This document shows, one piece after another, positions 24,101 through 36,408 of a stretch of 64,000 nucleotides of DNA. This DNA comes from Mastigias papua. Taxonomy: Eukaryota > Cnidaria > Scyphozoa > Rhizostomeae > Mastigiidae. A program made the position numbers and the translations under genes. The stretch spans positions 6,570,252-6,634,251 of the forward strand of contig OZ025267.1 in assembly GCA_964019165.1 (NCBI GenBank), written 5' to 3'. Below the pieces are notes generated by a model that worked only from the letters and a program-made list of their open reading frames with translations, did no database searches and was not told the origin of the DNA. Each line of letters starts with the position of its first letter. The first letter of the stretch is position 1.

Positions 24101-27100
24101 AAGATCCCTTGTCAAAGTTTTATTTATCATATATGAGCGTTTATCCACAGTCCATGTGGTCAATGCTAAAAGAGAGATAACAAAGATCCCCAGGACAAAT
24201 AAGTCTCGAAACTTCCCTTGCAGCCGATGATAATCCTGGGCAAATTTCATTTTATGACTGGGGTACTCCTTACGACAAAACTCCTCTCTCTCCGTTGAAG
24301 CATGCTTTGATGAAAGAAGTAACACTGTGTGATCGTCAAATGGCAATCTTTTCATCTGTACATAGAGCTGTCTGCGTTCTTTCAAAGTGATCAACAATAC
24401 ATACAACATCACTCGGCCTGTGTCGCAGATGAGGCACGAGAACACAAACGCAAGCACATGGTAAGATAGCCAGTGATAAGCTACATTTCGACTCCAGTCT
24501 GTGCTGTTTACAAGTGAATGGAAAAGACAGAAGAGCATTAGTATTGTGAAAGCTATCCAAAATAATCGAGCAGAAAATTTAAATATCAATAACTTCCATC
24601 GGTCCTCTTTCACAGTGGGGAGAGTCTCTCGGTTAAAAAGTTGCACTTCAACACAGCCATCTGCTAATTCACCATTCTCGTTGTTGTGAATAGTTCCATT
24701 TTGTAGCGAATAGCCATTTGAATCTCGTTCTCCACAGCTTACACCATCCTCCTGCTTTCCTTCCTTTTCAGTAAATATGCCACTCTTATCGTTGTAAAAA
24801 ATTAGATCTTGCTTGCTTTCATTGTTAGTTAAACCATCTAACTCAAGTACTACTTTATTCATTTCAAGTGAACTCTTTGCGACACCCTCACCATTGTGAA
24901 CATGGTCACTCTTTGGGTACGCTCTTACACCATAAACTTCTGCGTTCAAATTTCCCTCCCTTTCAATGTCATGCTTTGAGTTGACTGACCCGTTTTCCTG
25001 CTTACCAATCACAGAACGTTCTTTCAGAGTACTTTCCATTTGGTCACAATCATGCAATGCTGTGTCGTCTGCATGATTGTGAGAATCACTACCGCCCACT
25101 TTTCCTCCCATGTTGTATATCCTGTGTCCTCTGTTATCCACATGGCCTGGTTTGGCACTTTGGTCATCAATTGCCTGTCCGTGAACCAGCCTTACGATGA
25201 AGCACAAGACGATACCTATTGCATAAGCACTGATACCACGACTAAGTGCAAAATAAACAGCGGAATCATTCAAGCGGAAAATTCCGATACGATAAACATG
25301 TTCGCTTTGCGTAACTTCACCAATGCCATTTTCCACTATGTAAAACGAGGCCATAAAAATTATGACCAACCATAGTGTGTAAAGGAAGGAGAGGCGCTGT
25401 GTTCTGCTAAAATTGTTTGCTCCAAAGCTGCATCTACAAATGAAATACAAGCAAGTGATTTAATTCACGCCAGTGTAATTGAGACTTGACATAACTAAAT
25501 ACTTGTGTGCTTTCCTTCATGTGTGTACATGTGTTTACAGTCAACTGCATTATTCTTACATTGAACACAAGACATATATACTAGTAATGCACTTTGTGCA
25601 ATTGGTATTCAATGTTCCTTTTTAGCACAAAAAGAGGTTTGGTTTTAGAGCTCTTGAGCTTTAGGATGACAAAGTCTTCCTGCAAGCTTTTACCAACGTT
25701 TCTCTGTGACACTAAATTTTAAGAAATTAAAAGGCATGTTGCAAAGAATGCTAGAGATGGTACTTAGATTTCGAAATTTATAACTCGGAGAATGCGATTG
25801 GCTATCCTTCAAATCTAAAGGTATACAGTGGCTGTTTGAAAGGAACAAACTAACGTAAGAAAGCAAATATTCAATGTGTGGATACAGCCAGGTAATAACA
25901 TCAGCATATTGGCCTTCTTGTTGTATTGAATAGGCAGAAATAAATGAAATAGTAGATACCTCCATGAAGTAAGGATATGCTTCTGAGAAAACAACTGATG
26001 GAATCTCTTCAGGTAATACAGAATAAGTGAGGTTTCACTTCCAATTATATTACTGTGAAAAACTTGAGCTACGCTGTCTGTTCTCACTGATGGCTGAAAC
26101 CACGAATGACATTCGAACTCTGCAATACTTTTAATGATATCATCACTCCCCCAGTGGCTCCCGCTCGGCTTCTGGCTATGACTCAGGATTTCAACTTTTC
26201 GTAAATACCAATCAGACCTGAAAAGTACGCCAAAGTGAGGAAAATAGCAAAAACTGACAACTGCTTCATTAACTACAAGTGATACCAGCGTATACTAGTT
26301 CTTAGTAATCTAAAAAAATGCTGAATTCATTTAAGTATACATTTCAGCTCCTGTAGTATTTCATCAAACTTAACTGTTGCTCAGGAGATTATTATTTGGC
26401 TATTATTATACGATTCTTTAAATTGGTTTTTGCATTTGCTCTACAACAAATAGCTCTAAATATTTGAAATAAATGTGATCAACTTCTACCCCAAATAACT
26501 AAATAAATAAGTAAATAAATAAACGAAGGAAATTACATTGATATAAAAAGAATATAAGGTTCATGTATAGTAACTACAATAAATACCAAAAATGCCCTAT
26601 ATACATCAGGCCCGTAGCCAAGGGGGCCTAGAAGGCAAGGCCCCCCTGGACTTGTGAAATTTGACTCTGTGCCTCCCCTAAAGACATGAATTGTATAAAT
26701 ATAAGTATAATATATATTGGCTCTGCCCCCCCCCCCTTGCGAATCCAAGCTGACTACGGGCCTGATTTACATATCTTACTACGAAATTTCGCATTCCAAG
26801 TTTTACATGGAGAGCGACGACTTCCAACATTCCCACCGTTGCAAGATTCATATATTCGTGCAAGCAAACTTACAACTGTAAAAATGCCATGCCATATAGC
26901 AAAGAAATCCTACTTGCCACTGGTCTCGTAAAATCAATCCAAGCAAACTGTATACTATTAATTTACAGAGCTTTTTGAGTAGTTTTCAACTCCTTATTCT
27001 CCTTATCTCAAACCAAAAGACATTTCGTGGCGGTCAACGACTACAAATATGCAGGAAAAAGCAGAAGAATAGAAAAAGACTGTCCAAAAATGATAATTTG

Positions 27101-30100
27101 GATGAAGAAAATGTAATGCTAAACCTAAGTAACTAAAAATACTGCAACCAGAATTCCTTTATTCAAGGAGAATTATCACAAGAAAATCAGCTGGATGAAG
27201 GAGGACTGTTGCGATATCAAGGCTCTGAATGGAAAAATCTTGCTTCTTAGCATTATGAAAAAGATAAAGGCTAGTCCCATGTACATTAGGGAGGATTTGT
27301 AGAGAGGACACTTATCCTAGGCCGTTGGGATAGTGAAGTAGGGTGGCCAGTTCCTTCCTCACTGTCTTTAACAGGCCAGTGTTGCCGTCAGGTACTCATC
27401 TGCTGCAGGGCGTACAGTCAACGAACATTCAAACTATGGTCCAAGGTCTCGCCCCTAACCATCGAACTTCCGTACAGCAATCAATTGTTCTCGCCACTCG
27501 GTCACTCGCCCATTAAACATTATGATAACAGCTAGTAAAAATTAGAATATAATTAGGAAATCAATTCTATTGAAAATTTGAGACTTCTCTACTTTTTCAG
27601 AATGTTTCGTACTATAATACCATTGCTACCACGTAGGAAAATTGGTGAAAGTCTAATAATTTGTCGCAATATTGTCGGAATATTGTTTCTTTTAACCTTC
27701 CCTCCCCCCTCCAAAAACACTTCCTACTGTAACCCTGGATAGTAGTGTATTTCGTAGCGACATACAACTAGTCACTACTCTAGTAGCGAAAAAGCTCAAA
27801 ATAGGGAAGAAGAGAAGCCTAGTATTATGTTCTGCTTGCCCTTCTTAGATCATCTCGTTTTAGAATTCCAAACAATATTCATACATTTTTTAAGACTCTC
27901 ATCAAGATACTAATGATTTTACGGTCAGCCAAACGCATAGCATCTTTATTCCAGCATAAGGATCGTTTTCTCTCCCTAGTGTGCTCTAATGTAATTTACA
28001 AGTTTTCTTGCAGTGGCTCTAACACCACTTACTATTGTAAAGCTACCAGGAACCTTTTGGTCCGTCGCTATGAGCACCTAGTTGTTAATAAAAGTCGAAT
28101 TCCGAGATGTATCTAATTAATGTTTAAAGAGGAAATGATCTCTCTCTCTTTCTTGTCATTCTGGTCTTCAAATGTATTGCGAAGCTGCGGTTTCCACCTC
28201 AAACACAAGTACTCGTTGGCGCAATGGGAAGAAAAGAATATCAAATATCAATACGAATATCAAAGAGGTTTACATAAAAATGAAAAGTACTGAATTCGTG
28301 TTTACTGGCATCTAGTTGCCTGCTTCAAATCAAAAGAATTTTGCAGTCTATTTTGCAACCTAGAACAATTTTAATGTTATTTCTAAAAAGTCGCTGAAGA
28401 ACATTACATTCAATTTTAGACCGAATTCAATATACCAAAAATACTTCAAGAGAGTGCACCCTGCAGAAATTTCCAATAGCTCATTAACAAAAAGCTTCAA
28501 AGAAATGGTAGCTATAAAAGATGTTACCTTAGATCCATATCCTTGCAAAAAATGCATATGGTCCCAGGCTCACCAAGAGGTTTTTCAGCCGAAATTAAGA
28601 ATGAAGCGATGCCGTCTTGTTCAAATGAAGAAACGGGCAGAGAAATGGGGCCGATCACATTACTGGCTCCATGAACTGTAAACTGTATCTCACAGGCAGT
28701 TGACTGGACTGAAATGGCATTTCCTACATGAAACTGCACCTCATACATAACTTCGTCTTTAATGTCGGTGAGATTTATCACCTGCGAAACGCCAAGGATA
28801 TTGATCAAACTCTTTATAAATGGGATTAAAATTCGTTCTGCAATATACTACAGTCATTATCACTATTACAATCCTTATATCTGTTGACCAAAAAATACCA
28901 CACAAACATGCATTGGTGTTTTATGAAAGATAGTTGATGCACAACTGTTCCTAGCAATCGGCCTCCATTTAATATTATATTACAGCAGCTTATCATCATG
29001 TGTTTTAATACTTATCAAATCACATAAACCGATTATATTTGTACCAAGAAACGAGGAGAGCATTATAAAGTATGGGCTTTAAGGGAACTAAGTTTCTTAA
29101 ATAACCCTACAAGTTTGTATGAAGGACTTCCCAATTTATATCAAAGTTACATTGCGGAAAACTGTAATGGTCACATTAGTATTGAAAATGGCATATAATA
29201 TTTTCCTTTTATTATTGAATCAAAACACCTATCTAAAGATATTTCGTAAGTCTACACCTTCAACTAACAAGCTATAATATCATCAAATAAAAGGCCCTGG
29301 ACCTTCTTGCTACTCTGCTATACGTGTATATTAAATCCTTGACGAGCGTAAAATATGATCGAACATCTGACAATGAAGAGAAAGACTACCAACAAATAAA
29401 TAATTTGAGATCATATTCATAAATTCCTACCGATCGAAGAGACTTCTTGTTTTCAAGGTAGTTGAGAAATGTAACGGCTAGGTAAAAACCCAAGATGACT
29501 GTGAAGAAGACAGCAACGACAACATTAAGTGTTCCGTGAATTGCAACAGGAGTCGAAGTTGGAGATGATGGAGCATTCTGTTGTCCAGTGAATTGCGTTG
29601 AATTGTAGAAAGGGACTCTACTCGTTGCTATATCAGACGGATTAACTGTACGATTTGAATCGGTCTCCAATGAACAATTCTCGTGATTCCATAACGAGGC
29701 CAAGTTAAGTGTCTTCGTTATAATTTTACTTAGTAAGGCTATTTGAAAGTAAACATTGTTTTCACTGCAATAGGTAGAATTAAACATCACTTTTTGAGTT
29801 TCATTCTTCCCATACGACATGAAACTCTTTGTCAGCGTAAATCCATTCGTCGTAGAGTTAACGATCAATTGACAAGATCCATAACAGTCTATCAATGTGA
29901 CATTAAGTAATACTAACATATTCTCGTGAGGCAGAAAGACTTTAGTTGGTGAGTGTATAGATGGTAGAATAATTATCTCGCATTTACTGTGAACCACCGT
30001 GGCATAATCGAATACTTCGATCTTCTTCTTGGTCCATGGCATCCACAGTTCATTTATTCGTGCAGTTACCATTAAGGTGTGCCAACCTGATTGGCTGTAT

Positions 30101-30330
30101 CGATGAGTGACTGCTTTCCTGGTCGTTTCAATTACCCATGAACCAAAGGAATATTTGTATGAGGTGAAATTATTTCCATTGTCTTCAATAGATACAGTGA
30201 AGATCTTGCTTGTCATTATGATGGAGGGATTTATCGTGATATAGAGAGATTGGGAGCAAATCATTTCTAAAGATGTCAAGGAGAACCACACAGCAGTCAG
30301 ACAGTGGCTTAGATTCAGTGGCCATGTCAT
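21118..30330 (-). CDS. Polycystin-1-like membrane protein (PKD + PLAT + 11 TM), complete
   Basis: Six exons on the minus strand: 30330-29431, 28811-28528, 26217-25960, 25433-24056, 23347-23206 and 22643-21118. They sum to 4488 nt, 1495 aa plus stop, with all phases agreeing. The N-terminus has a hydrophobic segment, then a PKD-like fold (YSFGSW to GWHTLMVTARIN, about residues 50-120). The first membrane span is near 268-290 and a PLAT/LH2 domain at about 315-430, split over exons 2 and 3. FSRTQRLSFLYTLW starts the multi-span region: five spans in exon 4, with a long acidic cytosolic loop after the third span overall, and five in exon 6. A pore-like segment (GSFSSLRTTFPTLMDML) precedes the last span. 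The DFW-type segment of the polycystin (TOP) domain is in exon 5 (NFWSWFEKTLFP). Family members form cation-channel complexes with PKD2 proteins, often at cilia. No GPS/GAIN, REJ, lectin or LRR is seen. An in-frame TAA sits two codons before the ATG; a good acceptor inside exon 1 leaves an alternative 5' end open. Confidence 0.93.
26607..26764. mobile_element. MITE with CAGGCCCGTAGCCA termini in polycystin intron 2
   Basis: Starts CAGGCCCGTAGCCAAGGGGG and ends GCTGACTACGGGCCTG, giving about 14 bp of near-perfect terminal inverted repeat. The 158-bp interior includes long C and G runs and no coding frame. No convincing target duplication was seen, so the superfamily is left open. Confidence 0.65.
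27815..28115 (+). mobile_element. Penelope-like element fragment (GIY-YIG end), decayed
   Basis: The plus-strand reading contains a GIY-YIG-type C-terminal segment of Penelope/Neptune elements: LFQHKDRFLSLVCSNVIYKF followed by YYCKATRNLLVRRYEHL. Preceding bases read as the degraded linker. It is truncated at both ends and antisense inside intron 2 of the polycystin-like gene. In these elements this domain nicks the target for insertion; this copy is non-functional. Confidence 0.7.
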
Positions 30331-33300
30331 TTCTTATTCACATTTTCATCAGATCTTCACTGGATCTTTATTGCACCCTCGTGAGATTCTCCCTCCGTCC
30401 TCAGTAATAGCGTTGCTCTATAGTTTGAAAGCTCTGAAACATAGATGTTTTAGCACAGTCAAGGTTCAGATGTAACACCTTAATCAAGACTAGATGAGTT
30501 TATAGCAAATGCCCTTAAGTACTCCTATAAAGCATAAAAGATTAGTCCTTATCACTTCTCATAAACGCCACTGGAGCAGACTTGCAGATTCATGGGCACA
30601 CGGTCGATAAGCTGGACGGGCACACCTCAGTAAGTGTTAAAAACAGAAGAAATATGCTTTTGAAATATACAAGGAATTCCTATGATTTACTATCGCCTTT
30701 GTTTCTAGGCACGTCCGAATTTCCTAATCGGCCAGTTTGCCTCTGAATACTACCACAGAGCTTTTTGAGTACTTATAGCCTCTTGGGTTAATGTCCTTAA
30801 AAGAGAAAAATTCAGTGACGTAAGTTATCATGACACTTTCTGATAAGTGGTTCATCCAAAACTTGTCACAAATTTCACTACAATTAACTGTACGTCAATG
30901 CATAAAAATATATCGTCCAATAATGGTAGACCAATTTACTATATCTATGATTCAATAAACTCTGACAAAATGCAACCTCACGAAATCTTACCTTGCTTCA
31001 GGCACGCTCCAAGTGATTTGTTTTGCAGATCCATTTTTTATTTATCACCAGAGTATAGAGCTCTGCCATAAGTCTCCCGTTAAAGAACGCCTTGCTTGGA
31101 TATTTAAAGAAAGCAATAACTCTACACATAAAGCAATCCTATTTATAACGTGTGCAAAATTATTTGCCTCTGAATGTTGAATTTCCGAATAAACTAAATG
31201 CAAAATCACCTCAAATCAGGCCTACGTGTTGTCAGATGAGTGCAGCGTATGGCAAAACAGTGGCTGGCATTTCGCTGATGCAGACATGTCTTAAAGCTAT
31301 TTATAAGGGAGATTAAAATTTCAAAGTATTCCGTATTGACGGCGAATAAATGAACAAATTATTTGCCTACACTGTACAGCAGGTAGCTGATTCAAGAGCT
31401 CATTTATTATTTCATTCACTTATGAATACCAACAGAATTCTAACGTGAAATGGCCAACCTGTAAGGGTTTTCACTGAAATCAAATTAAGAGAATGCTGAT
31501 AAGTGCTTGGCGGTATGGCTCTAGATAGCATTGATACGGAATATTATCAGCCGGATTATTAAGCTCTGCTTACACTGCAAGTTTAACTTGGGTTCAACCG
31601 TTCATAGTGCTAGCACACTAGACGATTTTTCAGTGTAAATGCAGCCAACCTATGTTCAACCTGGGTTTACGCTGTTTTATAACAAAACCTTCTAGCCCAG
31701 TACTGAAACATTCTTAGCTTTTTCAAGACTTCAGCAATAAACTTTGCTAAGACTTCCTACCAAGAAAGTTTGAGTTTGCGCAACACTACAGTACTACAAA
31801 AACAGACAGACATTACCAGCCCCGTCGAGAGAGGAGGGTAGCCGGGGTAAATTCCCGGGCCCCGGCAAGGCCCGGGGAAATTATTGCTAATGCTAGAATT
31901 TAATAATATTGAGATCAACAGGGGCACGAAATATACGTAAACTAGTAAGAGAAATTACCTATAGTCTTGCCTGAATATTGGAATTTTATTGGTATATTAC
32001 TTAAAAAATCCAGTATTCAAATTTAAGAACATTCTTTTAAACACTTTCCTATAGAAAAAACGTCTATCCCAGAGATGAGGTGATAATGGGTTGAACCGAG
32101 CTATAAATCTCAAAATACAGGGTAAATCCGACATTTAGCTGAACCTGGGATAGCACTCTCTGTACGCATGCCTTATTCAAATCAGAGCCAAAGCTTTCCT
32201 TTGAATTAAAAAAAACACCTTTTATGCTTGCAACTAACAGCAGTCAACAAACCATTCGATAACATTGACAATGAGCAACTGAAGTCGGAAAGAAGATGCA
32301 TATAAGAGAACGAGGAAATCACTTCTTTACTTGAACTTTGGGCTGATGAAAGAGTTCATCAAAAGCTAGATTCATGCACAAGGAATCAAATCGGATTCCA
32401 AAAGATGGCCAAGAGAGTTCAGGAGGGTGGAAAATGCCATCATTTCTTCGTTGAAGTTTGGGAAAAAGTCAAGCGACATAAACAGGCCATATTCGTGACA
32501 TGCAATCTCAGTTTCATCTTCTTCTTCGTGAGTGTCACATATAAAGGACAAACGGAGCTTTAAACATAACATATGCAAAGCCTAATCATCTGCATCCTTC
32601 AAACATTGACAACAAACAAAGCTATCAAGAAAATCATCGTTGCAAATGCGTTTGCATAGCCACATAACCTAAATTAAATGAGCTTACGTTTGCATAAAGC
32701 AGATTCCAATATACAGTGCACACGAACTGGATTGAATATCTAGGGTGAACCTCGGCTCACTTTAATCTAAGCTACAGTACTACCCTTCGTGTACTTCATA
32801 GAGGTGGGAATGCATAGGTATCTCAGTGTCCTTTTCCAACCATCAGACCTTTCTAAGACCATATACTTCTAGTTTCCAAAAATAAATTATACTGAAGTCC
32901 CACAAGCACACAAGTAACAAACAGAAAAAAGTCATCCATCTCTCCTATTGACTACCTAAATGACCAAAAGTCTTAGAAAAAATTTTGACAATCCACTTGA
33001 TAAACTAAGCATCTATTAGATCTTTAAAAAGTCTAAGCTCCCTATTATTAAAACCCCCGCACTAACCAGCTAAACTAGAAGGGAGCTACAATGCCAGCTT
33101 AAGAAAGTCAAATTGCTCAATTCATTTTTTACCAAAAATCTCCCTGTTCGAAGTATGACTAGCTTGAAGACAAAACTTGATAAAAAACCATTATAAGCAT
33201 ATCAAGAGACTATACATAACACCACAACAGCTAGGAAAATAATTCAGTCGTTCAGATAGGAGCATTATTGACAACATATTTGAGTAGCTCAGTCTCAATA

Positions 33301-36300
33301 GAAACGACCACAGCACAACATTGTGGCTATAGCAAGCTAACCTGAAAACTGCAAGGCACAGTACAACTACAACAAGTTTAACACTGTGAACAGTGCTAAG
33401 GCCCCATGCTAAAATTGATACTTGTTGAAAGAAAGGCTACCTCCCTCACATACAATATAAAGTTCTACGGTGGGTAACCGCACCTTGAAATCACGCCTAT
33501 GCTAGCTTGGAAAAAAGTGGCATCAAACAAAACGTATCAAAGCACCTTTTTCCTGCTAACATTGGTAAATTTACATATTAAATTTTTAATTAACATTTGC
33601 TGTGCTGTCTTTGGCTGGTTTTCTGTTTACGGTTGCAAGGATCACTATGCTACCGTCACGTGATGTTTTCCGAATGATATCCCATCACCACATTCATACA
33701 AAAATCGTCTGAAAAGCAGAGTCTTTGGATACTACAGCCTGCGAGAACCAGAGCAAGTTTGAAATTATCAGGGCAGCACAGACTTGTGCACATTATACTA
33801 TTATTATCGTTTCCACTTTTCAATCCTTCAACTCATATGTAAAGCTACCATGCATTCCTCATCACGTTGACAAAGCTCCCTTGTAGATATGTAAAAACAC
33901 CTACCATAGCCTCAGGGATAACTAGGCCTTTATGGAGATAAGATTTATCTCTCTATGAGGTCCTTTCTCGATTCACGGACAAGCTACCCCTAAGTGCCTG
34001 ATATAGGAATCCCCCATTGTCACGATACAGTACATAAGAAGTTGACTTTGTATCATGCCATAACAAACCTGACTTTTCAAATGATACGACAACAACATTC
34101 ATACAAAATCACTAGCAAGCAAGTCCACTTTGGTGGACATAGATTTTGAGCCCAAAGGGCAAACTAATGTTTGCATTAATAACTTATTTATACTTTGATA
34201 AAGTATCGGATATTCTCTTTTAGCATTCCGAATATGTATCTTCAACTAATTGCTTCGATCTGTCCGATCTTTAAATCTATCGAGTGCATGCTTTTCATTG
34301 TTTTTCAAGTATATATTCATTCGTTTCTTGACAGAATGAAAAAGGATTCAATACCTAATTTCAACAGCTGACAGATGATCCTTCCCAACAACAACGTCAA
34401 TAGATGAAACAATGTGTGAGATCTCAAGGGAGTAGATAGTCAAATTTGAAACAAATGCCCCAACCTGTTAATCGTCCCAACATTACATATCGTGTCTGCC
34501 AAGTAGATAACTAAAAATCTCACATCTACCCATTAACTCAACGGACTACAATTCATAGTGGGTGTCACATATCAACCACACTCCCGTTATGACTAACCCT
34601 GCTTATAGAAACAGAAGATAATTGGTGCAAAAACATTCTGCTAGTGAGGAAACGCATGTAGGGAAGAAATGCTGGAGAGGCAAATGCTACCAAAGTGCCG
34701 ATTGCGAAGGGAGCGAGAAAATTTTAAGGAGCGTTGCCTTTCAGATTAGCTTGAAATGAGATGAATCAAACTCACCGAGATGGCAATACCAGTAAAATAA
34801 GATGAAAGTGCAAGCTATGAATGTTCCGATAGTACAGAGAAATGTAAATGTCGATGGTGCGCTCATTTAAATTGTAGGGGCTACAGCTCCCCAAAAGCAC
34901 CCCTGATGTCACCATACCTGTAGATCCTTGGGTAGCATCAGGCAAAAAGGTAAGCTAGAGGCATACGAAGGGACTACAAAAGCATATGTAGAATTAAAGC
35001 ATGCCAAACCATGCATTCAGCAAAAGAAGCTATTTTGCTCTTCATAGTGGGCAGTGTGTATGGAAATTAAACATGAGAAATGAAATAATCATATAGCAAA
35101 TATTCCTTCACTGTTACGAAAACAATTTATGCATGAAAGTCATGAAGGCTGCAGAGTAGCAAACTTAAAATGAACTATCAATGATGAGCTCCAAACAGAA
35201 GTATGCTTCAAAGAGTTTAGAAATTCTTATCATCACTTTCACGTTAATCTGAGATGCATTAGCTCAAGAAGTTTTAAAAGTTCTACCGTCCTTACTGGAA
35301 TATGAGAACTGACGGAAAACAGAACTAATGTAGTTTAGAAATGAGAGGACAATTTGATCCAAGGTAGTTGATCGAGCCAATCTTTTTATAATATGTTTTG
35401 TGCAGTCTCTCATTTGATCCACGCATAGCGAAAGCAGAAACAGAACAAGCTTTCCTACACAACTTCAGTAGCGATGGAAGAAAAAGAAGTTATGTGCAAT
35501 ATTGAAAAAAGTTTAAGATCTACTTGAAGAAATGTATTTTACACAATATATTTTCAATCATTCCAGCTTGCCAAAGTAGTATGTAATCACACAACCATAG
35601 CATCGCGTATGAAATAATTTATTTATCAAGTCTGTACGCACATCGTCAGGTTTTCACACGCAATGCGTTCTCCAAGAGGCGGAATACTATTAAGCTAATG
35701 CAAAAAACAACAGCTAAATACAAAAACAGCTAATTATGCTAATTCTGCACTTTATTTCTGACATTTTGTAAACATAATGCAAAAATGCACAACCTAAACA
35801 AGTATATAAATTGAATTCCCAAATTATGAGGCAACTCAAGTTTACAAACATCGGACAGCATCATGCAGAGCTGGCAGGTAAAGTTTATTCAGTCAAAAAG
35901 AGCGATTCCGATCATGCTATTGGGCGGTTTTTTCTTTCTGCATTGATTCGAGGCCTCATTAAATTGATAATATTCTATGAGTACTGAGCTTCTATATAAT
36001 GCTTAACCATGGTCCATACTTCCAAGCACAGATGCTGCTCTGGGTGCAATTTACTCCAGCTGGAAGATACTCTACTTAGAGTATGCTTCTGGTGGAATTT
36101 TACCATCGTGGCATAAAGTCAGGAATTTAAGTAGCGATTCGCGTACATCAAAATACTCCATAAGTTCTATCCCATTTGAGAAACAATGAATTGACAGTTC
36201 GGTACACAAACAAAAGGACATAAGGTAAAATTGATACCATAACGGGATAAATAGCTCTCCTCTTTAATCTTCGTCCAAGGCAGATCTCTCACAATCCGGA

Positions 36301-36408
36301 GCTCAGTTGGCATACATCCAGTACAAAATCCGGATGCATCCAACTAGCGTCCACATTGATCAGGTAAATAATCGAATCTCCAACCTTCCTAAATGGTTCG
36401 ATCCATAA
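30331..36408. other. Gene-poor region between polycystin-like gene and POLR1D
   Basis: About 6 kb on which no exon chain could be built on either strand. It should contain the polycystin promoter (upstream of 30330) and the POLR1D 3' UTR. Near 31810-31880 is a GC-rich foldback (GGGCCCCGGCAAGGCCCGGG) unlike the AT-rich surroundings, perhaps an element end. A 68-codon frame at 32578-32372 on the minus strand is acidic and unrecognised. Confidence 0.5.
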
